A stretch of DNA of 64,000 bases from Psychrobacter immobilis (lineage in GTDB: Bacteria; Pseudomonadota; Gammaproteobacteria; Pseudomonadales; Moraxellaceae), in assembly GCA_904846145.1 (NCBI GenBank), contig CAJGZL010000001.1:2604001-2668000 (forward strand), read 5' to 3'. A program made the position numbers and the translations under genes. Shown piece by piece: positions 53,835-62,609 of the stretch; the stretch's first letter is position 1; each line of letters opens with the position of its first letter. The notes below the pieces were generated by a model that saw only the letters and a list, made by a program, of their open reading frames with translations, had not been told where the DNA came from and ran no database searches.

Positions 53835-54536
53835 ATGCATCATTATTCTATTCATGACGAAGCACATTTGAGCAATCGCAATCATTGGTTGAGGGCAGCA
53901 GTGCTGGGTGCGAATGATGGTTTGATTTCGACAGCCAGTTTATTGGTTGGGGTAGCGGCTGCCAGCCCAAGCAGTCAGACATTGCTGTTGACTGGCATGG
54001 CCGCGTTGACCGCAGGTGCGTTGTCGATGGCGGCTGGCGAGTATATTTCTGTCTCATCACAAGCGGATACCGAAAAGGCGGATCTCGATAAAGAGAGACA
54101 TGAGCTGACGCATAATGCTGAGCGTGAGCTAATAGAGCTCACAAAAATTTATGAAGCGCGTGGACTTGAGCATGATTTGGCACATCAAGTGGCCGTAAGC
54201 TTGACTGAGCACAATGCCCTGGAGGCTCATGCTCGTGATGAGATAGGCTTAACGGATCTTAGTGAAGCGAAGCCTATTCATGCATCAGTTGCCTCTGGAC
54301 TATCATTTATAGCGGGGGCGATACTACCGATCATTGGGATACTACTATTACCAGCGGAAACACTGGTTTGGTCACTGGCCTCTTTGACGATAGTAGGCTT
54401 AATGCTACTTGGGATCATCTCTGCTCGTTTGGGCGGTGCGCCTGTTGTTCCTGCTACTACTAGAGTAGTAGTTTGGGGGGTACTAGCTATGGTAGCAACC
54501 TCATTGATTGGCCGCTTATTTGGCGTGGCCATTTAA
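53835..54536 (+). CDS. VIT1/CCC1-family iron/manganese transporter, copy 2
   Basis: A 233-residue homologue of 3228-3926. ATG 53835 was chosen because AAGGA precedes it and because copy 1 starts at the same MHH; a GTG at 53811 is less likely. The block IHDEAHLSNRNHWLRAAVLG and most of the membrane parts are nearly identical between copies. It closes the second module and is expected to move Fe2+ or Mn2+ out of the cytoplasm. Confidence 0.88.
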   Translation: MHHYSIHDEAHLSNRNHWLRAAVLGANDGLISTASLLVGVAAASPSSQTLLLTGMAALTAGALSMAAGEYISVSSQADTEKADLDKERHELTHNAERELIELTKIYEARGLEHDLAHQVAVSLTEHNALEAHARDEIGLTDLSEAKPIHASVASGLSFIAGAILPIIGILLLPAETLVWSLASLTIVGLMLLGIISARLGGAPVVPATTRVVVWGVLAMVATSLIGRLFGVAI

Positions 54537-54567
54537 CAACATACTCACTCCATGACAACCTAACTGG

Positions 54568-55422
54568 TTACTGTCCTTTTTTAGCGTATTGTTTGATGGT
54601 GGGTAGGTCTTTGACAATGGCATTGCCAACAATGTTGGGAAACAGTCGATTGAGCCATGCAAAAAAACGCTCGGGAAACCCCAAATGCTGATGCGCCTGC
54701 TTGGTTGATATAAAGTGAATCAACGCTTTTGCGACGGTCTTAGGCGAGTCCATTTTCACTTTCAATGCCTCATTCATGGCGACGACTGCATCTTTATTCA
54801 TGGTGGTCTTGGTGGCTCTAGGCGCAAAATATCGAAACTTCACTGAGGTGTCGGCATACTCGCGGCCTAACGCTTCACTTGCGCCGCGTAAGGCAAACTT
54901 GCTAGCGCTATAAGCACTAAAACCTGGGTAGCCAATACTGCCAAAGGTTGAGCCAACACTGATTATTTGGCTCGGACTATGCTGTGCTATCAAGATAGGC
55001 AGTAGTCTTTTTATGAGCTGTAGTGGATACGCCACATTGACCAACATCATCTGTTCGATCGTATCATCACTTTGATCCGTGAGTAATGCAAAGTCATTGA
55101 TACCTGCATTGAGTATGACAGTATCAATGACGTTTCCATGGCCTTGTGTCATTTCACCCAGCCCCTCTAACAGTAGCGATTGCGACGCCTGCGAGCTTAA
55201 GTCACATGTATGAGACAGAAGCGGGACATCAGGATAGTCTTTGGTCAACTCATCCACTAAATGCGTCAAGGTTTGATTGTTACGCCCGATCAAGATTACC
55301 GGTCGATTATTGGCACATAATTGCCGTGCGATCTCTTGTCCGATACCACCCGTGGCACCAATTAGTATGGTGTATTGCAGGGTAGACTGTATTAGGGCTG
55401 ATTGACCATTAGGTAGTGTCAT
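54568..55422 (-). CDS. Short-chain dehydrogenase/reductase
   Basis: A 284-residue SDR. The NAD(P)-binding motif is ILIGATGGIGQEIARQL, NAGIN follows, and the catalytic Ser and YxxxK are in SVGSTFGSIGYPGFSAYSASKFAL. It likely reduces or oxidises a carbonyl or hydroxyl on the product of the upstream genes. It is the last gene of a four-gene minus-strand operon (hemolysin-like, ligase, oxygenase, SDR) with short spacers. Substrate unknown. Confidence 0.88.
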   Translation of the reverse strand: MTLPNGQSALIQSTLQYTILIGATGGIGQEIARQLCANNRPVILIGRNNQTLTHLVDELTKDYPDVPLLSHTCDLSSQASQSLLLEGLGEMTQGHGNVIDTVILNAGINDFALLTDQSDDTIEQMMLVNVAYPLQLIKRLLPILIAQHSPSQIISVGSTFGSIGYPGFSAYSASKFALRGASEALGREYADTSVKFRYFAPRATKTTMNKDAVVAMNEALKVKMDSPKTVAKALIHFISTKQAHQHLGFPERFFAWLNRLFPNIVGNAIVKDLPTIKQYAKKGQ

Positions 55423-55499
55423 GATATCGCATCCTTGTTGAACAATTATTATTAAAGCATGGATTATTGAAGCACGGATTGTAGTGATATGCGCTGTTG

Positions 55500-56456
55500 C
55501 TAATCGTCTGAGTGATTAATGCCATGCTTAATTCCAAGACCCATCGCAATATACAGCTTACGCTCTGCTAAGGGCACGTCAATTTGTCGACGACCATGCA
55601 TGATGCGTTTGTTGTCTAGTATCACCACATCACCATTTTGCCACGCAATTTCTTGAGTATGCACTTCACAGATTCGAGTCAGCTTGGCTATTAGCTCATC
55701 ATCAACGCTTTGACTATTCGCTAGGGTGAACTTAGGTTTTTCATAGTTAAATGATGGCCCAAGTAATGTGTTTGCAAAGGCGAACTGCCCGCTTAAGTTG
55801 TCCTCTCGGATAGCAGGTACCTGTAACACGTACCGAACGCCGCCATCTGTCTGAGGCTCTACATGATGCGTTAACGTCTTGCTCGTCGTCGCAGCGATAA
55901 ATTTATCTAAATCATCCAAGCTTATTTGATCAGCGGCATCTGTTCTGCCGGTCGCAGTAGCCACGTAATTTTGCCAAATTGCTTGAGGTAAATAGCGACT
56001 GATACGCATCGGCTGACTAAAAGTGGCTTTTAGCTCAGGTGATAGTGCTTGATACACAGCATATCCATCACATATCGTTGTTTGTGAGCCTTTTTTGGCG
56101 CTTAACTCACTAAAAAAGGCAATGACATCAGGTGGCATCGGCGTATTGCCATTTTCGATATGTAGTCCAATAGCATGCGCACCTGCGTCCACTTTTTGGG
56201 CTTCAGAAGTGATGTTTTGACGGGCAGGATCATAGGTTAAGGTCTGACACAGTTGACTCATCAACTGACTAAACGTGTCCACATCGTAGTGATGACCTCG
56301 AAGTAACATCCAACCATGGGTTTTTAAGGCCGTTAAAATATCAGAGGTCTTAGGTAATGATACGCTGGCAGACACTTGAGAGGTTAGTACCTCAGGAGTG
56401 TCAATTTCGATAACGTCACTTTTTATCAAATCATTTAGCATAAGAGTGGTTTGCAT
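55500..56456 (-). CDS. TauD/TfdA-type Fe(II)/2-oxoglutarate oxygenase
   Basis: A 318-residue oxygenase of the TauD/clavaminate-synthase-like family. The iron ligands are H99 and E101 (GLHIENGNTP) and distal H287 (NKRIMHGRRQID), so the motif is HxE...H as in clavaminate synthase rather than HxD. The Arg in GRRQ likely binds 2-oxoglutarate. It probably hydroxylates or desaturates an acyl or amino-acid-derived intermediate made by the neighbouring ligase and acyltransferase-like protein. Confidence 0.83.
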   Translation of the reverse strand: MQTTLMLNDLIKSDVIEIDTPEVLTSQVSASVSLPKTSDILTALKTHGWMLLRGHHYDVDTFSQLMSQLCQTLTYDPARQNITSEAQKVDAGAHAIGLHIENGNTPMPPDVIAFFSELSAKKGSQTTICDGYAVYQALSPELKATFSQPMRISRYLPQAIWQNYVATATGRTDAADQISLDDLDKFIAATTSKTLTHHVEPQTDGGVRYVLQVPAIREDNLSGQFAFANTLLGPSFNYEKPKFTLANSQSVDDELIAKLTRICEVHTQEIAWQNGDVVILDNKRIMHGRRQIDVPLAERKLYIAMGLGIKHGINHSDD

Positions 56457-56629
56457 AATGCTGTCCTATAACGATAAGTGGTAAAAATATATGTAGGCTA
56501 ACGGCTAGCTTTGATCTATTTAGGTTTGGTCTATTTATGTACTATCTAAACGGTCAACGGCATTTTTCCTACTATGTTTTATTAAAAGCTTAGTAATAGA
56601 GTCTGTTGTGCTGCTGGTGAGAGTGTCCG

Positions 56630-58282
56630 TTATAAGCCGAGTGCTGATTTATAAGTCTCAAGAATTTGTAGTCGTCGCAATTTACCGTTATCGGTTAATA
56701 ATCCATTGTCAGTGCTGAAAGGTAGCTCGGCTAGATGCCACTGTTTGATACGAGCATAGTCAGGCAAGGTTTGGTTTACGATATTTAGTGCTTGTTTGAT
56801 AGCAGATTGTAAATCACTGTTATCTGCTGATGTCGCGTTAGGGTTGGCGACTATCACCGCAGATAGATGAGGCTCACCATCTCCGAGTACCGCTACCTGA
56901 TAAATAATGGGCTGCGTTGAGAGCTGCGCTTCTACCCATTCAGGCGAGATATTGCGGCCAAAACTACTGATGAGCACGTTTTTGCGTCGACCCGTGATGT
57001 ATAAATAGCCGTCGTCATCTAGATGACCGATATCCCCTGTGGCAATGATGCCATTGTCTTCGTTGCTATTATCATGGTTTAGGTAGCCTTGCATCGCATT
57101 GCCTTTGACCATCACCTCGCCACTATCTGCGATGCTGACCGATGCATGAGGCATAGGTTTACCCACACTGCCTGCGCGCTTTGCTTTAGGCGTATTTAGA
57201 CTGACCACAGAGCCACATTCAGACAAGCCATAGCCCTCATAGACAGGCAAGTTTAAGGTGTTAGCATCTTGTAATAATTTGGGTGAAACTTTGCCGCCGC
57301 CTACTGCCATAAATCTTAAGGATGGCAAAGCAATACTAGGCGTACACTCGCCACTAGTGCTTGTGCAAATTTGGGATTTTTCATTAGCTGCCATTTGCTC
57401 GCAAATGGCTTTTAGCATTTGTGGTAATAAAATAACACTGGCGATATCATGGGTTCGTACGGTTTTTATCAGCCGCTCGGCATCAAAGGCTTGATTGGAT
57501 AGCAAACCAAATTGATCAATTTGCCCTGTCACCAAAGTACGGCCCATGTATAGGCTCACGTAGACGCCTGCCACGTTTTCTAACAAAGTGGCAAAAGGCA
57601 ACACGCTCAAATGACTAAATTTGCTTGTGGTCTCGGTAACTTCTGAAGTGTTAGCAGCGTCATTTTTCAAGGTGTCAGCTAGCGCACCCGATAACGACTC
57701 AACAATACGCATCAAAGTATCTTGACCCAAACATACGCCTTTTGGCATACCAGTACTGCCTGAGGTGTAAGTCACTTTGCAAAAATCGTTGGCAGTAGAG
57801 GAATTTTGAGAGGTAAGGCTAGGGTCAATGATAGTGTCAGTAAGTTGATAAAAGCTACCTTTGATATGAGTCGCCTGCTCAGACTTAATGGCTTTTGTCT
57901 CTGGTGTATCAGCGATCACCCAATGATCCATATTGTCTATGATTGGCATTGTTAAACTAGCTCCAACATATACCGTCTCTATCTGCGCATCTTGTAGTAA
58001 GTGCGCAATTTGTGATGCACTAAAGAATAAGGGGATTGGCACAACGACCGCGCCGACGGTACTCAATGCCAAATCGAGTATGATCCAATCTATATCATTA
58101 TGGGTATATAAAGCGACACGCTTGCCTTGCCATATGTCTAATGTCTCATGGAGCACCGACAACGTGCGTTGAAGCTGGCCATAAGTCAGACTGATCGTTT
58201 TGTCATTGTCTATCGTCTGTATCGCCACTTGCATAGGTGACTGACGGGCATGCTCACATATCGCGGTATAAATGGGTTTCAT
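56630..58282 (-). CDS. AMP-binding acyl-CoA synthetase/ligase-like enzyme
   Basis: A 550-residue adenylate-forming enzyme. Motifs: CKVTYTSGSTGMPKGVCLG (P-loop), YEGYGLSECGSVVSLN, GDIGHLDDDGYLYITGRRKN and the C-terminal Lys in TDNGKLRR. It should activate a carboxylic acid, probably a fatty acid, as acyl-AMP and then CoA or another acceptor. No carrier-protein domain is fused. It sits between the hemolysin-like gene and the oxygenase; small gaps suggest one transcript. Confidence 0.88.
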   Translation of the reverse strand: MKPIYTAICEHARQSPMQVAIQTIDNDKTISLTYGQLQRTLSVLHETLDIWQGKRVALYTHNDIDWIILDLALSTVGAVVVPIPLFFSASQIAHLLQDAQIETVYVGASLTMPIIDNMDHWVIADTPETKAIKSEQATHIKGSFYQLTDTIIDPSLTSQNSSTANDFCKVTYTSGSTGMPKGVCLGQDTLMRIVESLSGALADTLKNDAANTSEVTETTSKFSHLSVLPFATLLENVAGVYVSLYMGRTLVTGQIDQFGLLSNQAFDAERLIKTVRTHDIASVILLPQMLKAICEQMAANEKSQICTSTSGECTPSIALPSLRFMAVGGGKVSPKLLQDANTLNLPVYEGYGLSECGSVVSLNTPKAKRAGSVGKPMPHASVSIADSGEVMVKGNAMQGYLNHDNSNEDNGIIATGDIGHLDDDGYLYITGRRKNVLISSFGRNISPEWVEAQLSTQPIIYQVAVLGDGEPHLSAVIVANPNATSADNSDLQSAIKQALNIVNQTLPDYARIKQWHLAELPFSTDNGLLTDNGKLRRLQILETYKSALGL

Positions 58283-58345
58283 GTTATTCTCACTGTCTTG
58301 TAGTGGTGCAGTGTTATTGGTTGATGGTAAGCTAATGAATGAGTA

Positions 58346-59197
58346 TTAAACGGTTATCTTATTTAGCGTCAAACGAGTGGCATAATTCATCTCTAACGTT
58401 TCGTTATAGCGATAATGAGGGGCGCATACCCGCTTAGCATCTGCCACATTGATGGCGACCACCAAAGGGTTGTGCTGATAGTAATGGCCCCATGATGATA
58501 CTTGCTCAGGGTCTTCTAGCGCTTCTGCAGTGGCCTTGGCAATAACATGGCTGCGAATGCCCATATGCGCCAATATATGTCGCACAGCATCGGTGCCAGT
58601 ACACACTACCCAGTCTGCTTTGGTTTGGTATTCATGAGTCGTAGGATTCAGGGTAGGGGTAGATAAATAAAACACCAAAAATGCTATCATAAGCCGCGCG
58701 CTACCAGCACAACCTGATGCTAAATTGCCAATCTCAAAAATGCGCTGACGATTGACTAGCTCGCCTGCTACTCTACTGATCTCATTTTGTATTGGCGTGT
58801 TTAAATACTGCTCTAAAAATATCTTATCTTCACAGATAGGTTTTAGACCGATAGCAACGCTCGTGCCTTTAAACGCGGGCAAAGTATCATCGTCAGCGGA
58901 TAACCAATCGCCATAGGATGGCATATCGGCAAAACCTGAAAACAAAATAGGCATAAAGTAGCTTAATCTAGCGTGATGGATGTACTCATATATTTGTTTG
59001 ATGAATGCTTGGGCATCTTGATTTTGAGTATATGAAGTAGGCGATGTCGCTATTGGAATTTGAGTGCTGGCGCGTATATATAGGGATGAAGGTATTCCTT
59101 GCACCTCCAATATTGACATTGGCTTAACGGCTTCAATATAGAAGGTCGTATTTAGAACATTCTGCAAGGTATGAGTGCTATCAATAGATAATGACAT
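58346..59197 (-). CDS. Thermostable hemolysin family protein (acyltransferase-like)
   Basis: A 283-residue member of the thermostable hemolysin (T_hemolysin, Pfam PF12261) family. Features include the long N-terminal GNAT-like part and FEIGNLASGCAGSARLMIAF, the family hallmark, followed by LVFYLSTPTL and WVVCTGTDAVRHILAHMG. The family name is historical; its fold belongs to the acetyltransferase/autoinducer-synthase superfamily, so an acyl transfer role is plausible. No signal peptide. First gene of the four-gene operon, with a PmrA/QseB-like repeat about 70 bp upstream. Confidence 0.8.
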   Translation of the reverse strand: MSLSIDSTHTLQNVLNTTFYIEAVKPMSILEVQGIPSSLYIRASTQIPIATSPTSYTQNQDAQAFIKQIYEYIHHARLSYFMPILFSGFADMPSYGDWLSADDDTLPAFKGTSVAIGLKPICEDKIFLEQYLNTPIQNEISRVAGELVNRQRIFEIGNLASGCAGSARLMIAFLVFYLSTPTLNPTTHEYQTKADWVVCTGTDAVRHILAHMGIRSHVIAKATAEALEDPEQVSSWGHYYQHNPLVVAINVADAKRVCAPHYRYNETLEMNYATRLTLNKITV

Positions 59198-59265
59198 CAG
59201 CTGTCTCCAAATGGCTAAAAGCTTTTAGCACGATTAACATCATGGAAGCATGATAAAGGAGCAAC

Positions 59266-59283
59266 CTTAACTGAACCTTAAGG
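59266..59283 (-). promoter_or_regulatory. PmrA/QseB-like direct repeat upstream of the hemolysin-like operon
   Basis: On the minus strand: CTTAAG, five bases, GTTAAG, an 11-bp periodic repeat like those before the two module copies and the cytochrome operon. It ends about 70 bp before the start codon, leaving room for a -10 box. Confidence 0.5.
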
Positions 59284-59319
59284 TTGTATCGTTTTTAACA
59301 ATCAAACCCCGGTATTGAC

Positions 59320-59412
59320 AAACCCCAATATTAAGCACATCAACTAAGTAAAATACCAATTAAAGAAAGGTTGCTAACACTATGCACAATATAGTGTTGG
59401 CAACCTTTTTTA
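59320..59412 (+). repeat. 93-bp repeat, copy B, with strong terminator hairpin
   Basis: AAACCCCAATATTAA, then CTAAGTAAAAT, then AAGGTTGC.AACACTAT pairing with ATAGTGTT.GCAACCTT and a T-run. It is homologous to 45827-45918 in the same orientation. A shorter partial copy of its start (CAAACCCCGGTATTGAC) lies at 59304-59319. Confidence 0.6.
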
Positions 59413-59565
59413 CTTCTATAAAAATCAGTCACATCGTATATGAATTTATGATATTGATATTCTTATAACCGCACTAATGAGGTGGTTAGCATCTGACAAA
59501 TCTCAAGCCAGCCTATATCTAGCTTAAAAGTAGCGAATCTATATATCTGATCAGACAATAAGATA

Positions 59566-59842
59566 CTACTCTCGCTGTTGCCAGTCATTTTGACCTACAG
59601 GCAACCGATCAAGTAAGTCACGTCTCGATCTCCAGTCAGATATGTGTGTATCTAATAATGCTTTAAATCTATCGTTGTGCTATCGTTCCTTAAAGTGTAA
59701 TAACTCATGCACGATAATATACTCTAAACCGGGAAGGGCTTTTTAGCCAATTCAAGATTAAGTAATATTCGCCATTGCTCGATATTGCAGCTACCCCATT
59801 TAGTTTTCATCTTTTGTACTTGCTAGCCACAGACAGTCCCAT
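59566..59842 (-). pseudogene. Decayed M48/YgjP-like metallopeptidase gene
   Basis: The minus strand reads KMKTKWGSCN, then WRILLNLELAKKP, a frameshift, then GLEYIIVHELLHFKER, a TAG, then HNDRFKALLDTHISDWRSRR to QNDWQQRE and stop. This is the zinc-binding HELLH region of YgjP/DUF45-type (M48-like) peptidases. It has at least one frameshift and one nonsense codon, and its 5' end is cut by the IS3 element at 59843. Confidence 0.8.
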
Positions 59843-59892
59843 TGAACCGCCCCGAGATTGTCGGAGACTCAACATTCTGAGAGAATACGACA

Positions 59893-60201
59893 ATGAAAAG
59901 ACAAACCTACACTCCTGAGATTAAAGAACGCGCCGTTCGCATGCTGATCGAAGCAGAAAACGACTATCCCTCTACATGGTCAGCCATTCAAGCCATTGCC
60001 CCTAAGATTGGCTGTACGCCTGAAACCCTACGATCATGGCATAAAAAACACATCGATCAAACTATTCCTGCCTCAGTGCAAGCGCAAAGCGACAAAGAAC
60101 GCATCAAAGAGCTTGAACGCGAGAATAAAGAGCTCAAGCAAGCTAATGAAATCATCAGAAAGGCTGCGGCTTTTTTCGCCCAGGCGGAGCTCGACCGCTG
60201 A
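59893..60201 (+). CDS. IS3-family OrfA
   Basis: A 102-residue protein with a helix-turn-helix (TYTPEIKERAVRMLIEAEND, then GCTPETLRSWHKKH) and a C-terminal coiled coil (KERIKELERENKELKQANEI) ending in FFAQAELDR, as in the ISL/IS3 group where orfA and orfB overlap or abut and a slippery GCTTTTTTC (about 60168) could give a fused protein. Confidence 0.92.
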   Translation: MKRQTYTPEIKERAVRMLIEAENDYPSTWSAIQAIAPKIGCTPETLRSWHKKHIDQTIPASVQAQSDKERIKELERENKELKQANEIIRKAAAFFAQAELDR

Positions 60202-60209
60202 CTAAAATC

Positions 60210-61112
60210 ATGATTCAATTCATCGACGACAATAAACATCTTTATGGGGTCGAGCTGATCTGTAGAGTATTACCGATTGCCCCGTCAACTTATTATCGTG
60301 CTAAAGACTTGGAGGATTGCCCTGAGAAGCGTTCCCTTCGCAGTCAGCATGACGACTTTTACATCAGTGAAATCAGACGCATCTGGACTGACAGCAAATG
60401 CCGTTATGGTGCGCGTAAAGTCTGGCAGCAGATGAAAGCTGATGGGTTAAAGGTTGCTCGTTGTACCATAGAGCGTTTAATGAGACAGCATGGCCTACAA
60501 GGTGTCTGGCGCGGTAAGGGTAAAATAACAACTCACAGCCGTGATGATCAAAAGCGTGCTGATGACTTGGTTAATCGTAACTTTAGCGCTCATCGCCCTA
60601 ACCAGCTCTGGGTGGCAGACTTTACTTATATCAAGACGATAAGCGGCTGGGTGTATACCGCTTTTATTATTGATGTGTTTGCTCGCGCTATTGTGGGCTG
60701 GAAAGTATCGAATCGGATGAATACCGATATGGTGATGGCGGCGTTAAATCAAGCAATAGCAGATAGAAACTATCCCAAAGATGTGATTCATCACAGTGAT
60801 CGAGGGGTTCAGTACTTATCTATTCGCTATACCGATAAGATGACGGACTGCGGCGTGATTGCTTCTGTTGGTACAACAGGTGATTCATACGACAATGCAC
60901 TGGCTGAAACGGTCAATGGACTCTATAAATCTGAAGTAATTGACTATTTAAAGCAGAACTGGACTGGTGTGAACGATGTTGAACTGGCAACCCTTGAGTG
61001 GGTGGACTGGTTTAATAAAACCCGTTTACATGGCACGATTGGATATGTGTCACCCTTTGAGTTTGAAAAGCGGTATTATGATAATTTAACCCTGTCAGGC
61101 ATCGCTGCCTGA
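60210..61112 (+). CDS. IS3-family transposase OrfB
   Basis: A 300-residue integrase-core transposase. DDE blocks: WVADFTYIKTISGWVYTAF, VIHHSDRGVQYLSIRY and DNALAETVNGLYKSEV. Full length with no disruption, so the element may be active. Confidence 0.95.
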   Translation: MIQFIDDNKHLYGVELICRVLPIAPSTYYRAKDLEDCPEKRSLRSQHDDFYISEIRRIWTDSKCRYGARKVWQQMKADGLKVARCTIERLMRQHGLQGVWRGKGKITTHSRDDQKRADDLVNRNFSAHRPNQLWVADFTYIKTISGWVYTAFIIDVFARAIVGWKVSNRMNTDMVMAALNQAIADRNYPKDVIHHSDRGVQYLSIRYTDKMTDCGVIASVGTTGDSYDNALAETVNGLYKSEVIDYLKQNWTGVNDVELATLEWVDWFNKTRLHGTIGYVSPFEFEKRYYDNLTLSGIAA

Positions 61113-61153
61113 CTCAAGTAAATCACTCTCCGATAAAGTCGGGGCGGTTCACT

Positions 61154-61807
61154 ACTGAAAATTCGGCTGTTAACAAAGAGGTGGTTGCAGTAGAACCAGC
61201 AGTTGCTGAAGAAGAGATCGTTGTTATTGAAGAAGAGGTTGTCGAAGAAGAAAACGCACCTAGATTCTCCAAGGTTACTGATTATCTCGCTTTAAAGCCC
61301 AATACTGATTGGCAATGGGAAACTCTGGCTGAAATACCTGATGTGCGAGAATGGCGAAACAACATACCTACTTTAGATGGAGGTACCAACTATTCCATCA
61401 TTGGTGACTTAGATGATCATAGCTATGTTGTAGCTTATGGCACTAAAACAAAACCAAGTTTAATTAATATTAGTTCTGGCCAGGGTATAGCAGAAGATGA
61501 AACAACAAGTGCCGTTTATAAGCTTGAAGATCTATTTAGAGAAAAAGAATTAACGCGTGTGCAATCTAATTGTGATACAGATGAAGACTTTCCTTTTTCC
61601 CAGCATTTTTACAAATGGCAAAAAGAAGGCTATCAGCCTCTTTATGTTCTCGCAATGATAGAAGAAGGCAATTCTGGTACATCCAAGGATTTTGGTATCG
61701 CTAAAAGCTTCGAAGACTTTTATAAACCTGAAAACAGAGATATGTACCCTAATTTAATAGATTCTGATGATGATGGTAATGAGATAACCTGTACTTTTGA
61801 CCTGTAA
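61154..61807 (+). pseudogene. 5'-truncated acidic protein gene downstream of the IS3 element
   Basis: The frame is open from the IS tip (TENSAVNKEVVAVEP) through a Glu/Val-rich low-complexity stretch (EEEIVVIEEEVVEEEN), then a domain with WQWETLAEIPDVREW, SVYKLEDL and an end that carries DSDDDGNEITCTFDL. A GTG at 61181 could start a shorter protein, but no good ribosome-binding site is seen. Probably a cut gene; family not recognised. The gene downstream is a lipoprotein. Confidence 0.5.
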
Positions 61808-61844
61808 TATTTATTCAGTATTTTAAACGCTAATGGATTAAATT

Positions 61845-62525
61845 ATGAAATCGAATCATATGTTGTCATTGGTTGCTATTAGCAGCCTTATTGCTCTATC
61901 AGGCTGTGCTGAGAGTCAAACAATGGGCACAACAGTAGTAAAAAGTGTTGGTTCTTTGGTGAATGAGGTAGTGACAGGCACTATAGCAGGTGTACAACAA
62001 GGCTTAGGTGGCTCTTCTGTGGATACTAATAAAGTAGCGATAAGCAGCTCTCAAGAATTACCAACAAGTGATATGCTTTATTTATTTGGTGATATGGAAG
62101 GCGGATGTGTAGGTAAAAATTTATCCTTTAAAACTTTCGACCAAAGTCAGTTGTCATTAGAGGATAGTATTAAAGGGGTATCACAAGACTACCGATACTT
62201 TGTTAAGCCGAGGTCACAATGGTTATCAGCATATCGAGATACGATAAAGGAAGTAAAAATAAAAGAGGGAGGTGAGTTTACCGCATATCATCTAATATTC
62301 AAAGACGGTATTAAATATCGCGGCCAGCCTTTAGAGGAATACGTATTTATGTTTAGACCAGAATCTTCAGGTGCAGGTGAAGCCTTAAAGTTCGCACCAA
62401 CCGCCAATCTCTCTACTATTTTGCCTAATTTTAAATCTTACAAGATGGAGTATTGGGATGAAATAATAGATATGGGTGCAACCTATAATTCTAAAAACAA
62501 AACGTTTACTTGTCTTTTTGATTAA
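61845..62525 (+). CDS. Outer-membrane-type lipoprotein of unknown function
   Basis: A 226-residue protein with a lipoprotein signal: MLSLVAISSLIALSGCAESQ, lipid-modified Cys at about 22. The mature part holds a Gly-rich hydrophobic segment (VTGTIAGVQQGLGGSS) and a globular domain with an EYVFMFRPESSGAG block. Start at ATG 61845, or at 61860 (MLSL) after a weaker site. I do not recognise a family. It lies in an island-like stretch beside two other small exported or acidic proteins. Confidence 0.75.
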   Translation: MKSNHMLSLVAISSLIALSGCAESQTMGTTVVKSVGSLVNEVVTGTIAGVQQGLGGSSVDTNKVAISSSQELPTSDMLYLFGDMEGGCVGKNLSFKTFDQSQLSLEDSIKGVSQDYRYFVKPRSQWLSAYRDTIKEVKIKEGGEFTAYHLIFKDGIKYRGQPLEEYVFMFRPESSGAGEALKFAPTANLSTILPNFKSYKMEYWDEIIDMGATYNSKNKTFTCLFD

Positions 62526-62609
62526 ATACTCTAATCGTATTATGCGATAACGTACACAGTCTAAACCCAACTATTGCAGCAAAATAGCTAACCAACAAAA
62601 GGATTTCAA

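Larger units (their letters stand above)
59843..61151 (+). mobile_element. IS3-family element, 1309 bp
   Basis: Tips TGAACCGCCCCGAGATTGTC and, reversed, TGAACCGCCCCGACTTTATC match well. orfA and orfB are intact. The flanks (CAT and CTA) are not a clear duplication, and the genes on either side are truncated at the tips, so adjacent DNA was probably deleted. Confidence 0.88.
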
